From Nostoc sp. RI_552 (GTDB lineage Bacteria > Cyanobacteriota > Cyanobacteriia > Cyanobacteriales > Nostocaceae): a DNA stretch of 64,000 bases. The notes beneath the pieces are model-generated. The model did no database searches. It was not told the DNA's origin and saw only the letters and a program-made list of their open reading frames with translations. Positions 1 to 8,799 of this stretch are shown here, piece after piece; within the stretch, counting starts at the first letter, position 1; the number at the start of each line of letters is the position of its first letter. A program made the translations under genes and the position numbers. The stretch spans positions 16,240 through 80,239 of the forward strand of contig WGNO01000055.1 of NCBI GenBank assembly GCA_016124525.1, in the 5' to 3' direction.

Positions 1-718
1 TCCCAGTAGGAGTTTGCAACTGTTGAATGTATAAAGACAAATCAAAACATAAGTCCCCACGCACAAAAGACAAAGCTGCATATTCAGCATTCGGTTGCTG
101 GGCAGATTGCAGATAAGCCTCGACAATTTCCTCGTATATGCGATTAGATTGTGCAAATTGCCGTTGTTCTAAGAAATTGCGAATACCGCCACTTGTAGCA
201 ATTCCAGTGCTATAAAGCACACGATCAATAATAGGAACGCTAACTATCTGAGCAAAAAGGCTGCGAGAGTAGTCTTGACCAAAATCAGATAGTCCCGATG
301 GTGTGACGAGAATCAAAGACTGAAATAACTCGGGATGGGCGATGGCAACTCGAATGGTCAAAGCCGCAGTCAGGGAAGAAGCAATCACTTTCACAGGCGT
401 TGTACAAGTTTGTTGGCAAAACTCCCGAATCGTCGTCAAATAATCATCAATCATGTAGTTCCGAACCGGATGGTCAGACCTACCCCAACCAATTAAATCT
501 GGTGCCAAAATGCGATATTCCCCAGCAAAAGCCGGATAAACTTTCGACCACTCATAGGCAGAAGACCCGCCTCCGAAGCCGTGGAGGAATACCAAAGTTT
601 CCCTGTGGTCTTTTGCCGTCAAATTATCCTGCCAAGGTGAACCAGTAGCAGTATAATAAACCATCTTACCTAGTGAGGTATTTATGGAGCGTTGCTCAAA
701 TCCTTGTGGCTGAAACAT
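1..718 (-). CDS. alpha/beta hydrolase, 3'-truncated by window edge
   Basis: About 239 residues are visible and the C-terminus lies outside the window. The start is the ATG ending at 718, giving MFQPQGFEQ. The alpha/beta-hydrolase fold is shown by LVFLHGFGGGSSAYEW (oxyanion-hole HG motif), then LAPDLIGWGRSDHP, then the nucleophile strand VIASSLTAAL. The nucleophile elbow is ASSLTA rather than the usual GxSxG, with the second Ser in the nucleophile position. The acid and His of the triad would be beyond the edge. Substrate is unknown; the family includes esterases, lipases and haloperoxidase-like enzymes. No operon partner is visible: the next gene is on the other strand. Confidence 0.8.
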   Translation of the reverse strand, partial: MFQPQGFEQRSINTSLGKMVYYTATGSPWQDNLTAKDHRETLVFLHGFGGGSSAYEWSKVYPAFAGEYRILAPDLIGWGRSDHPVRNYMIDDYLTTIREFCQQTCTTPVKVIASSLTAALTIRVAIAHPELFQSLILVTPSGLSDFGQDYSRSLFAQIVSVPIIDRVLYSTGIATSGGIRNFLEQRQFAQSNRIYEEIVEAYLQSAQQPNAEYAALSFVRGDLCFDLSLYIQQLQTPTG

Positions 719-923
719 AAGTATTTATTAAATTTCTTAATGGTTACTGAATCTGAAACATCCTTGGTTTACCCAAAAGCAGTTATACTCCCCATAATTA
801 TTATCGGTGAAATAATTCAGCACCTCTAGCCTTTGTCAGATTTAATGGATAAAATCGCTTTTTCTACCCCCAGCCCAGTTATTCTTATCATTAGACATCA
901 TTGTAATTAAGTAGGTAAACACT

Positions 924-1694
924 GTGTCACAGGCTTCATTTCCTTGGCAGCAACTGATCAACCGGGTTCTCCACTGGTGGCTTTTAGAGTTCAAGACAGT
1001 AAGCCGAAAGCAACGAACTTTTAAGCCTTTATCTGGACCGGGGGGCATTTTAGCCTTTTTAACTGTCATTGTGGCGATGCTGTTATGGAACTGGAAACTG
1101 CTATTGGCACTTCTGGTTGGGGTTGGGGTCATGTTATTAGTTTACTCAATGCCAAAATGGAACTGGCAACTGTACTTATCCCAGATATGGAGGTTCTTAA
1201 ATACTACTAATTCCCGTTTTGCCTTAGCGGTAAGTAGTGGGGGCATTGCCACTGTTAGTACATACATGGCATCTGCCATCTGGGTTGATTCTAAAAGTTC
1301 TTGGATTGCTGCTGGTGCCATCGTTCAAGGCTTAGGAACGTTATTAACTTTAATTTTATTAATGTGGCAAATCCTCAAATCTTACGGAAACCAAGAGCAA
1401 AATAAACTTGATCAGTTGTTAGTCAATTTAACAGAACAAGACCCCTTGAAGCGTTTGATTGCCGTCAGAAAATTAACTAAAATTATCACCAGTCAGCGAA
1501 TTGATGGAAAGGTGCAACAAGAAATTGTTCAATCCTTACGACTGTTACTTAGTCAAGAGCAGGAAAAAGTGATCAGAGATGTCCTTTTAGATAGTTTACA
1601 AAACTTAGATAGCTTACGATCTCTACCATTGAGCCAAGTTAAAACTTTAATTCCTCTATCTAGCAAGTTGAAGGTTAATATTTCTTCGTCTTGA
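924..1694 (+). CDS. multi-span membrane protein with helical C-terminal domain
   Basis: The start is GTG at 924. The 256-residue protein has two adjacent hydrophobic segments at about residues 44-76 and two more at about 98-118 and 128-147, so probably four membrane helices. The remainder, about 155-250, is soluble and made of amphipathic helices (LLVNLTEQDPLKRLIAVRKL, then QSLRLLLSQEQEKV) that look like ARM/HEAT-type repeats. I do not recognise a named family. Armadillo-fold membrane proteins of this shape occur in cyanobacteria with no assigned role. It is a stand-alone gene between two opposite-strand genes. Confidence 0.7.
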   Translation: MSQASFPWQQLINRVLHWWLLEFKTVSRKQRTFKPLSGPGGILAFLTVIVAMLLWNWKLLLALLVGVGVMLLVYSMPKWNWQLYLSQIWRFLNTTNSRFALAVSSGGIATVSTYMASAIWVDSKSSWIAAGAIVQGLGTLLTLILLMWQILKSYGNQEQNKLDQLLVNLTEQDPLKRLIAVRKLTKIITSQRIDGKVQQEIVQSLRLLLSQEQEKVIRDVLLDSLQNLDSLRSLPLSQVKTLIPLSSKLKVNISSS

Positions 1695-1721
1695 CTGGGT
1701 ATTTAAGTAACCATTGACTTC

Positions 1722-1745
1722 TCCCCTGGATAAAATCACAGGGGA
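1722..1745. repeat. TCCCCTG/CAGGGGA hairpin, dispersed palindrome
   Basis: Arms TCCCCTG and CAGGGGA enclose a 10-nt AT-rich loop, followed by TTCTAAA. The same layout recurs at 27056-27078 and, with other arm bases, at 58287-58306. It resembles the terminal hairpins of IS200/IS605-type elements, but no transposase is attached here. It could also act as a terminator for the gene ending at 1694. Confidence 0.5.
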
Positions 1746-1809
1746 TTCTAAAACGATAAGTAATTACATAACTGCTGTCAAAACTGTGGGTGTGGATTAT
1801 CTATGTACA

Positions 1810-2568
1810 CTAAAGTGTCTGAGTTTTACTCTTAAGGAATTTTTCCATAAAAGCTTTGATAACAAATTCCGGTAAAGTCAACATCCGTCGCCAACGCCAA
1901 GGTTCTTGATAAAGTCGATACAGCCATTCCAAGTTGTTGTTTGCCAACCAAGCAGGAGCGCGAGTTTTTATTCCTGACCAAATATCAAAGCTCCCACCAA
2001 CACCCATCCAAATTGCTTGGGGGCATAAATGACGGTTTTGGGTAATCCATATTTCTTGACGTGGTACTCCCAAACCAACTAAGATTAATTCCGGCTGTAA
2101 TTGAATAAGTGTTTGTTTTAATTCCTCTTCTTCTTCGACGCTATGATACCCACAATGAGTACCTACTATATTTAAGCTGGGAATTTCCTGTAGCCAAAAC
2201 TCTGTGGCTTTTGTAATTACTTTACTTGTGCTTCCATAGAAAAAAAGTTTTGTATCTGTTTGCTGTTGTCCCAGTTCTTGTAATAGACTTTCTGCTAATT
2301 CAATTCCCGGACAACGCTTTACTTTTTGCCAGAACAACCATCGCAAATAAAGAACTACCCCTGAACCATCTGGAATGACTAGCTCCGCATTTTGAATTAC
2401 CTGAGCAAGGGTTGGATTTCGTTGGGCTTGCATAGTCATTTCTGTATTCAGCGTAACTACATGAGCACCTCTTCTTTGTTCCAGGCATTCCAGCAACCAG
2501 CCTGGATAGTTGCTCATTATATGAACTGGTATTCCCATTACTGAAAAAATTTGAGGCGGTTTAAACAT
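1810..2568 (-). CDS. WecG/TagA/CpsF family glycosyltransferase
   Basis: This 252-residue protein has the usual length and motifs of the GT26 family, which adds N-acetylmannosaminuronic acid or ManNAc to lipid-linked GlcNAc in surface-polysaccharide synthesis. The motifs are VTLNTEMTMQA near residue 38, PDGSGVV with the catalytic-position Asp near residue 67, LVGLGVPRQEIW near 163 and GVGGSFDIWSG near 189. The C-terminal LEWLYRLYQEPWRWRRM segment is the membrane-association tail typical of TagA-like enzymes. The gene stands alone. A WecA/MraY-type initiating transferase elsewhere in the window (38851-39945) could make the acceptor lipid, but the genes are not linked. Confidence 0.9.
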   Translation of the reverse strand: MFKPPQIFSVMGIPVHIMSNYPGWLLECLEQRRGAHVVTLNTEMTMQAQRNPTLAQVIQNAELVIPDGSGVVLYLRWLFWQKVKRCPGIELAESLLQELGQQQTDTKLFFYGSTSKVITKATEFWLQEIPSLNIVGTHCGYHSVEEEEELKQTLIQLQPELILVGLGVPRQEIWITQNRHLCPQAIWMGVGGSFDIWSGIKTRAPAWLANNNLEWLYRLYQEPWRWRRMLTLPEFVIKAFMEKFLKSKTQTL

Positions 2569-3160
2569 AGCCTAATCTTTAATTTAACTTTCACCAGATG
2601 ATCTTGACCGCTAGTTTATCAAATTTTTTCATTTAATAAAAAACAATTATTTCATTATCTATAAACCAATAGAAAAATTACTGACTTGAAATGATTTAAT
2701 AGACTACATGCCTTCATCTTATTGCTAAAAACATGCTGGTATTGAGAATTAATTACCAAGTAATCAGAATGAGAAAAAATTTGAGTGATTACTCTGTAAA
2801 TGTTGAGAAATATATGGATAGGTCATTCCAACACAATCTGCCTAAGAGCGATGTTATGAAAGATGTAGCTAGTCAATAGCCAGCAGAAAACAGGAAGCGT
2901 CATAATTCAAGTATTTCATAATCCAACTTGTCAGGTTTTTCGGGTTTCATAGCCAAGAAATGTTGGTCAAAATAAACTCCTATCGAGACCCTCCTAAATC
3001 CTTTTCAAGGGTGAATTTGATTTGATTTTCTCTGCTTAGTTATCAAGCTCCTCCCTAGCTTGATATTTTTCATACATGAACCCAGACCTTTAAAACATCC
3101 TCTCAGACACCCAGGAAACTCATTTTCAAGTTAAAGTAATGTAACGTACGGAATTTGACT
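2569..3160. other. intergenic region, no gene seen
   Basis: These 590 bases are AT-rich with no open frame of note. The only clear structure is a terminator-like hairpin at 3042-3070 just before the response-regulator gene. A divergent promoter region for the flanking genes is expected here, but I cannot place boxes with confidence. Confidence 0.5.
3042..3070 (+). terminator. intrinsic terminator-like hairpin upstream of response regulator
   Basis: Perfect 8-bp arms ATCAAGCT and AGCTTGAT enclose a 7-nt loop and are followed by ATTTTTC on the + strand. It lies about 90 bases before the regulator start. It may end a short upstream transcript (candidate small RNA between 2570 and 3070) or attenuate the regulator mRNA. 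Confidence 0.5.
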
Positions 3161-3883
3161 ATGAGTAAGATTCGTATTGCTCTGATTGAAGATCATGACC
3201 TGACCCGTCTAGGTATCCGGACGGCTTTACTACAAAAAAAAGAAATTGAAGTTGTAGGAGAAGCTGCTAATGGAACCACAGGTTTAAGAATGTTGAAAAA
3301 ACTACAACCAGACATTGCAATTGTCGATATTGGTTTACCAGACAAGGATGGAATTGAATTGACAAAGGAATTGAAAGCCCTCACCAATGAAGACGATTCA
3401 CCAACAAAAGTGCTAATTTTAACGCTACAGGACCACAAAAAATCCGTGCTAGCAGCTTTTGCAGCTGGAGCAGACTCTTATTGTATGAAGGACATCAAGT
3501 TTGATAGTTTACTGGAAGCTGTACACGTAACTTACAATGGCAACGCTTGGATTGATCCAGCCATCGCACGGATTGTGTTACAACAAGCCCAAGAAAATCG
3601 CCCATTACAAGAGAAAGCACTGAATAAAGATGATAAAAATATTATTATTTCCAGCCCAGAATCTGAACATCAAGAAAATATTGACCCTTACACTCTTACA
3701 GAAAGAGAGTTAGAAGTATTACAGTTAATCGTTGAAGGTTGTAATAATGCACTTATTGCCGAACGACTCTACATCACTGTTGGCACTGTAAAAACACACG
3801 TCAGAAATATTTTGAATAAGCTATGTGCTGATCATCGCACCCAAGCAGCAGTACGCGCCTTGCGTTCTGGACTGGTAGAGTGA
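3161..3883 (+). CDS. NarL/FixJ-type response regulator
   Basis: The 240-residue protein has an N-terminal receiver domain (acidic pair in ALIEDHDL, phospho-acceptor Asp in IAIVDIGLPD near residue 57, Lys in CMKDIKF) and a C-terminal LuxR-type helix-turn-helix (LTERELEVLQLIVEG to VGTVKTHVRNILNKL, residues about 175-230). A 40-residue variable linker joins them. The ATG at 3161 is preferred over the in-frame TTG at 3155. No kinase gene is adjacent, so the partner and target genes are unknown. A hairpin with a U-run precedes the gene. Confidence 0.9.
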   Translation: MSKIRIALIEDHDLTRLGIRTALLQKKEIEVVGEAANGTTGLRMLKKLQPDIAIVDIGLPDKDGIELTKELKALTNEDDSPTKVLILTLQDHKKSVLAAFAAGADSYCMKDIKFDSLLEAVHVTYNGNAWIDPAIARIVLQQAQENRPLQEKALNKDDKNIIISSPESEHQENIDPYTLTERELEVLQLIVEGCNNALIAERLYITVGTVKTHVRNILNKLCADHRTQAAVRALRSGLVE

Positions 3884-4122
3884 ATTTATTGACATCCTCC
3901 CTATGCTATGGAAGAGTCAGGGTTCCCCATGTTTAGTTAAAAAATGTAAATTAGTTAATAACTTTTGCTAATTTTATTTGATTTATTAGTGGTAGTTATT
4001 AAATACTAGATACAGCAAGTCCAGCCACTAGATTTTATCTCAGCGAAAAAAATAAAGGTATAGTCCTAACAACCTCCAGGATTGTCAAGGGGGTATAAAA
4101 CCGTCCAAACTAAACTAAATTA

Positions 4123-4575
4123 ATGGCTAAATCTATGGAAGCTTTATTTTGTTTGTCCCCACGTTATCGCCTTGATGATGAATCACCTTGGCTGGAGGGT
4201 ATCGATCCTAGTCGTCACTACTGGATTGCACTCAATGGAGAAAAAAATACAACAATAGCTATACCAGGGTTAATAGTTTCCTCCATGAGTGAATTAAAGC
4301 AGGCCATCCGCGAATTTCGCTCTTTGCAGCCTGGGGAACAGATGACTGTGAATAGAATTGCCAGTGGTTGTACAATTCACTGTCTAAGTCCTAATTGTTA
4401 TGCTGTGGAAGCTGAGATTAATAATGCTTTAGTTTGGCATCTATTTGATCAAGAAACTTTAGATAGTTTATTAATGACGGCACACCCAGAATGGCAATGT
4501 GCGCCATCAGATATTGATTTGGGTCGGAAATTATTACTGCGCTCCTTGCAGCAAACATCTGTGATCAAAAAATAA
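4123..4575 (+). CDS. conserved-looking hypothetical protein
   Basis: The 150-residue protein has no signal peptide or membrane segment. Its composition and codon use are those of a real gene. Features seen are an acidic, Trp-containing N-terminus (DDESPWLEG), a central helix SELKQAIREFRSLQPGEQM, and four cysteines (C9, C88, C93, C97) of which three are close together in the GCTIHCLSPNCYAV segment. I do not recognise the family and assign no function. It converges with the CTDH gene, leaving a 24-bp gap. Confidence 0.6.
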   Translation: MAKSMEALFCLSPRYRLDDESPWLEGIDPSRHYWIALNGEKNTTIAIPGLIVSSMSELKQAIREFRSLQPGEQMTVNRIASGCTIHCLSPNCYAVEAEINNALVWHLFDQETLDSLLMTAHPEWQCAPSDIDLGRKLLLRSLQQTSVIKK

Positions 4576-4599
4576 GCATCATCAAAATCAAAATTTCGG

Positions 4600-5049
4600 C
4601 TAATCTTGCTGGCGTAGAGCAATTAACTCTTGGGGAGAAGCTAGAAGTTTGATTTTAGCACCAATGATTTGCCGTTGTACATTGACAATAAACAGCCAGG
4701 TTACATTGACCCTACACCAAGAAGTTTGTACCTTACCTGTTACCTGAAATTGAATTTGGTCATTTTCTACATTTTGGACGATTCCCTCACGGGGACAGGC
4801 TTGAATATTTTCAGCTTCTTGTTGCAAATAGGTAAAGATTGCCTCTCGTCCCACAATAGCAGATTCAAAAGGCGGATACATCACCCCATCATCAGCAAAT
4901 AAGGCTGCAGTTTCCTGAAATTGTCGAGCGTTGAGAGTTTCAAAATAACCCAGGATAATCGGTTCCAAGATTCCCTCAATTTTAAATTCTTCTTTTGCTC
5001 TAAGGGCAACATTTGTCTGAGTTGCTTCTCTACATTTAGCAGCTGTCAT
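4600..5049 (-). CDS. OCP C-terminal-domain homologue (CTDH), carotenoid carrier
   Basis: This 149-residue NTF2-fold protein matches the C-terminal domain of orange carotenoid protein along its length: LGYFETLNARQF, YPPFESAIVG, FQVTGKVQTSW and KLLASPQELIAL. Tyr35 and Trp118 align by eye with the ketocarotenoid-contacting Tyr and Trp of the OCP C-terminal domain. Known CTDHs are homodimers that bind a ketocarotenoid and hand it to helical carotenoid proteins. In characterised Anabaena CTDH a cysteine mediates disulfide dimers, and Cys112 here is a candidate for the same role. It lies 186 bp downstream of the HCP gene on the same strand, matching the HCP-CTDH pairing known in Nostocales. Confidence 0.9.
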   Translation of the reverse strand: MTAAKCREATQTNVALRAKEEFKIEGILEPIILGYFETLNARQFQETAALFADDGVMYPPFESAIVGREAIFTYLQQEAENIQACPREGIVQNVENDQIQFQVTGKVQTSWCRVNVTWLFIVNVQRQIIGAKIKLLASPQELIALRQQD

Positions 5050-5235
5050 ATATTTACTTTGATTACCCTAACTCAACTTAATTTAAAAATAAAAGCCAAC
5101 AGCAAAAATATACTATGGAAATAAATTGCTAAAAGAGCAATGAATCTTTACGCTGAATATGTTGCACCATTCTCAATAACTATAAAAACTGTCATCAAAC
5201 CACTGGTAAGAGACACAAGTATATTCGCATTTCAT

Positions 5236-5757
5236 TTAGTCAACTAAGGGGTCAACGCCCATATCAGCTACCACCTTGCGAAGAACAGAGATTTGTTCAC
5301 CAAAATCTAGCGCCTTAATAGCTTCAAGTACCTCTAAACCATCACGAGAAAGTTGATACCCCACTGGCATCGGTACAATCAGGCGTTTTACCATCAATTC
5401 TGATAATTCGTACCAAAAAGCCAACTTTGTACTGTAGCTCAGAGTACCATAGGAACGGCAAATTTGAGTATTTTTCCTATAAACTAACTCACGCATCACA
5501 TTTAACTGATCTGCATGAGACATGTGCTTGATTTGATTCAGCAGCCCTTCGGCCAACTGTAAACGAGCCGCTCCTGTGGCTGCCGGCGTAATGGCACACC
5601 CCATTTCTGTATAGGCATACCATAGTACTGCTAGCTGGTCATCCGCACCCAGGCTTTGAAAGACACCTGTGGTAGAGTTAACAGCATCACGAAGCTGAGT
5701 ACCATAATTCAAACTCTCAGATAGGTCGGCTGAAGAGGAATCAGAAGTGAAAGTCAT
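5236..5757 (-). CDS. helical carotenoid protein (OCP N-terminal-domain homologue)
   Basis: This 173-residue all-helical protein corresponds only to the N-terminal carotenoid-binding domain of OCP; no NTF2 domain follows in frame. It has LWYAYTEMG (Tyr49 at the OCP Tyr44 position), CRSYGTLSYSTKLAFWYELSELM (Trp115 at the OCP Trp110 position), and ISVLRKVVADMG (Arg160 at the OCP Arg155 position, the residue tied to phycobilisome interaction). Family members quench phycobilisome excitation or singlet oxygen depending on clade. Because it sits directly upstream of CTDH, an HCP4-like clade is likely, but that assignment is inference. Confidence 0.9.
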   Translation of the reverse strand: MTFTSDSSSADLSESLNYGTQLRDAVNSTTGVFQSLGADDQLAVLWYAYTEMGCAITPAATGAARLQLAEGLLNQIKHMSHADQLNVMRELVYRKNTQICRSYGTLSYSTKLAFWYELSELMVKRLIVPMPVGYQLSRDGLEVLEAIKALDFGEQISVLRKVVADMGVDPLVD

Positions 5758-5976
5758 GATTTCGCCACAGTTGATTAATTGAAATACTTATGTCACCAGT
5801 GAGAGGTGTGCATTACCCAAAGTTTTTTTACCCCTCAACTCACATACTGCATTATTTCTTAACAAAAAGCAAATAAATTTTACATATGGGTGGGTTAGCA
5901 AATGTTTAACACAGGTCTAGACAAGATAATGTATAAATGGGCCGCTCGTAATCATGGCTAAATTCACATAAGAAAA

Positions 5977-6927
5977 ATGGATAAGGATTCTGTAACAAGC
6001 AGTATAGTTAAAGAAAAAGCCCAAGAGTTAGGATTTCACAAAGTCGGGATTACTACTGTAGATAGAGGAGATAATACAGAAGCACAGAGGTTACAAACGT
6101 GGATAAACCTGGGTTATCACGCCGATATGAAATGGATGAATAACCCCAAGCGTCAAGATGTTCGCTTAGTCATGCCAGAAACGCGATCGCTAATATGTGT
6201 CGCCCTCAACTACTACACACCAAATCAACGTCCTGAAGGCCAAGAATACGCCAAAATTGCTCGTTACGGCTGGGGTAGAGACTATCATAAGGTGATGCAT
6301 AAGAAGCTCAAAGCTTTGACCGCTTGGCTAGAATCACTCAAAGCAGGTATTAAAGCCAGATATTATGCAGATACCGGCCCAATACAAGATAAAGTCTGGG
6401 CGCAACGAGCCGGAATTGGTTGGATTGCCAAAAATGGTAATGTGATCACTCGAGAATATGGCTCTTGGGTATTTTTAGGAGAGATATTAACAAATCTGGA
6501 ACTAGAAAGCGATCGCCCACACACCGAACACTGTGGTAGCTGCACTCGTTGTCTAGAAGCTTGTCCCACAAGTGCAATTACCCAACCGTTTGTAGTAGAT
6601 GCAAATCGCTGCATCGCCTACCACACCATTGAAAATCCCTCGGAAACATTACCAGAGAAAATATCAGGCAATTTACAAGGTTGGGTTGCTGGATGCGACA
6701 TTTGCCAAGATGTTTGTCCTTGGAATCAGCGTTTTGCACAGACAACGAATGTAGCAGATTTTCAGCCTTATCCTACCAATATTGCACCTCAACTGGTAGA
6801 ATTAGCCAACATCTCAACAGAGGAATGGGATAAACGATTTCCCGCCTCGGCATTGCGGCGTATTAAGCCAGAAATGTTGAGACGAAATGCCCGTGCTCAT
6901 CTTGACGCATCCAAACTTAAAGAATGA
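5977..6927 (+). CDS. queG: epoxyqueuosine reductase QueG
   Basis: QueG is the last enzyme of queuosine synthesis, reducing epoxyqueuosine to queuosine in tRNA with cobalamin and two [4Fe-4S] clusters. The 316-residue protein shows the N-terminal cobalamin-binding part (GFHKVGITTVD; RYGWGRDYH; YYADTGPIQDK with the catalytic-position Asp) and the ferredoxin part with CGSCTRCLEACP (about 187-198) and CDICQDVCPWN (about 240-250). It overlaps the following HAD phosphatase gene by 4 bp (ATGA). queA, which makes the QueG substrate, is at 49927-51108, unlinked. Confidence 0.95.
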   Translation: MDKDSVTSSIVKEKAQELGFHKVGITTVDRGDNTEAQRLQTWINLGYHADMKWMNNPKRQDVRLVMPETRSLICVALNYYTPNQRPEGQEYAKIARYGWGRDYHKVMHKKLKALTAWLESLKAGIKARYYADTGPIQDKVWAQRAGIGWIAKNGNVITREYGSWVFLGEILTNLELESDRPHTEHCGSCTRCLEACPTSAITQPFVVDANRCIAYHTIENPSETLPEKISGNLQGWVAGCDICQDVCPWNQRFAQTTNVADFQPYPTNIAPQLVELANISTEEWDKRFPASALRRIKPEMLRRNARAHLDASKLKE

Positions 6928-7559
6928 CCCAAAAAGTAATTATTTTTGATTTTGATGGCACAATTGCCGATACAGTAGATGCTCTTGTGAGTATAGCCAA
7001 TCGTTTAGCTTTAGAATTTGGTTATATACAAATTACTCCAGATCAACTTGCACTACTGAGAAACTTTACCTCTAGAGAAATTATTAAATACTCAGGTATA
7101 TCTCTATTTAAAATTCCGTTTCTACTCAAAAAAGTTAAAGGAGAATTAAAACACAAAATTAGAGAGTTTAAACCAATACCGGGAATTTCCGCAGCTTTAA
7201 TGGAACTGCAAAATGAAGGTTATAGATTAGGAATCATTACATCTAATTCTGAAGATAACGTCACGGATTTCCTCAAAAATAACGAATTAGATCAGTTATT
7301 CGACTTTATTTATTCAGGAGTGACAATTTTTGGCAAAACAACCATAATTAATAACGTACTGAGACAGAAACAACTCAAAACTCAAGAAGTCATTTATGTC
7401 GGTGACGAAACCAGGGATATAGAAGCCTCAAAAAAAGCTAATATCAAAGTAATTGCAGTAACCTGGGGTTTTAATTCTCCAGAAGCCTTAGCTAAACAAA
7501 ATCCAGATTTTTTGATTAACCAACCGACGGAATTACTAGAAGCAATCAAAAAGTGTTGA
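6924..7559 (+). CDS. HAD-family phosphatase, phosphoglycolate phosphatase-like
   Basis: The 211-residue protein has HAD motif I FDFDGTIADT with both aspartates near residue 9, motif II ITSNS, a Lys in the FGKTT segment, and motif IV YVGDETRDIEAS. A helical cap domain lies between about residues 18 and 85. It fits the phosphoglycolate phosphatase/Gph branch of HAD hydrolases, but the substrate cannot be read from sequence. The start codon overlaps the queG stop as ATGA, so the two are translationally coupled. A hairpin with arms AGGTTGTT/AACAACCT follows the stop. Confidence 0.85.
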   Translation: MTQKVIIFDFDGTIADTVDALVSIANRLALEFGYIQITPDQLALLRNFTSREIIKYSGISLFKIPFLLKKVKGELKHKIREFKPIPGISAALMELQNEGYRLGIITSNSEDNVTDFLKNNELDQLFDFIYSGVTIFGKTTIINNVLRQKQLKTQEVIYVGDETRDIEASKKANIKVIAVTWGFNSPEALAKQNPDFLINQPTELLEAIKKC

Positions 7560-7730
7560 AAGGTTGTTGGTTAAATCCTCAAATTTACCGAACAACCTAA
7601 CTAATATCCATGACTCCAAAACCATTCCCCAGATAATAGATTAGTTGAGATAACTCTTACTTAAGTAGAATTTCCGGGATTCATTCCTGCGGTAGCTCCG
7701 GGTAAGCCTGTGTACAAGGAAGACTTGATA

Positions 7731-8510
7731 TTATTTAATTTCTGAAGACATAGTTACTTGAGTCAAATCATTTGGTGTCAAGTTGCTGTGGACTACTGCG
7801 CCATCACGAAACCATACAATGCGTTGAGTTTGACGGGCTACATCTGATTCATGAGTTACCATAACAACCGTAATTCCACTATTATTCAACTCGCTGAAAA
7901 TATCCAACACTTCCTGGGTTGTCTGAGAATCCAGTGCGCCAGTGGGTTCATCAGCTAGAAGAACAACCGGACGATTAACAATAGCACGAGCGATTGCTAC
8001 CCGTTGCTGCTGTCCACCAGATAATTGAGTGGGTTTATTATTGAGGCGGTTTTCTAAGCCAACCTTTATTAATGCTTCCGTAGCGCGATCACGTCTTTCC
8101 CTGGGGTGAACACTGGCATATACCATTGGTAGCATGACATTTTCTAAAGCTGTCAGTTGGGGTAATAAGTGAAATTGTTGGAACACAAACCCCAATTTTT
8201 TATTGCGAATTTTGGCTAAATCGCCATCACTCATCTGAGCGACATCAACGTTATCTAAGTAATAATTTCCACTGGTGGGGCGATCTAAACATCCGATAAT
8301 ATTCATGGCTGTGGATTTACCAGAACCAGAAGGCCCCATAATTGAACAATATTCACCCTTATGGATAGTTAAATTCACATCGTTGAGTGCTTTGACTTCA
8401 GTTTCACCACTTCCATAGATTTTAAAAATATTCTCTAGGCGTATAATTGCTGATTTCGTCCCAAGACCAGGAACAAGACCACCGGTAATTGTAATAGTGT
8501 TTGTCATCAT
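7731..8510 (-). CDS. MacB/LolD-type ABC transporter ATP-binding protein
   Basis: The 259-residue ATPase has Walker [10 protein letters not shown], a Q-loop in [12 protein letters not shown], signature LSGGQQQR, Walker [14 protein letters not shown] and the switch His in VMVTHES. These motifs are of the o228/LolD-MacB class. It is the third gene of a membrane-fusion protein, permease, ATPase series on the minus strand. The 289-bp gap to the permease is long for an operon and may contain its own promoter. An alternative start is the second Met. Confidence 0.92.
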   Translation of the reverse strand: MMTNTITITGGLVPGLGTKSAIIRLENIFKIYGSGETEVKALNDVNLTIHKGEYCSIMGPSGSGKSTAMNIIGCLDRPTSGNYYLDNVDVAQMSDGDLAKIRNKKLGFVFQQFHLLPQLTALENVMLPMVYASVHPRERRDRATEALIKVGLENRLNNKPTQLSGGQQQRVAIARAIVNRPVVLLADEPTGALDSQTTQEVLDIFSELNNSGITVVMVTHESDVARQTQRIVWFRDGAVVHSNLTPNDLTQVTMSSEIK

Positions 8511-8799
8511 AATTTTAGTTATTGGTAATGAAGGAGTCTATTTATTTCTTAGGGTAGCTTAAGCAAAAACACTGACAAAATAGTCTCAAAAGTATACCAG
8601 AAGTGACTTTGACATCGTTTTGATTAGTTTGTTGGTATATATAGGTTCCAGGCGTTTTTGGTGACTTGATGTATTTACGTTACCCCCCAAGGGTTTGAGT
8701 CTTGTTTTTTCCTCAAAAATGTTTAGGTTCTGTGAGGATAAAGGAAGCCTACGTGGTAAGTTGCAATCACCCGCATTTATCCCTGGGGTAGTTCAGGGT

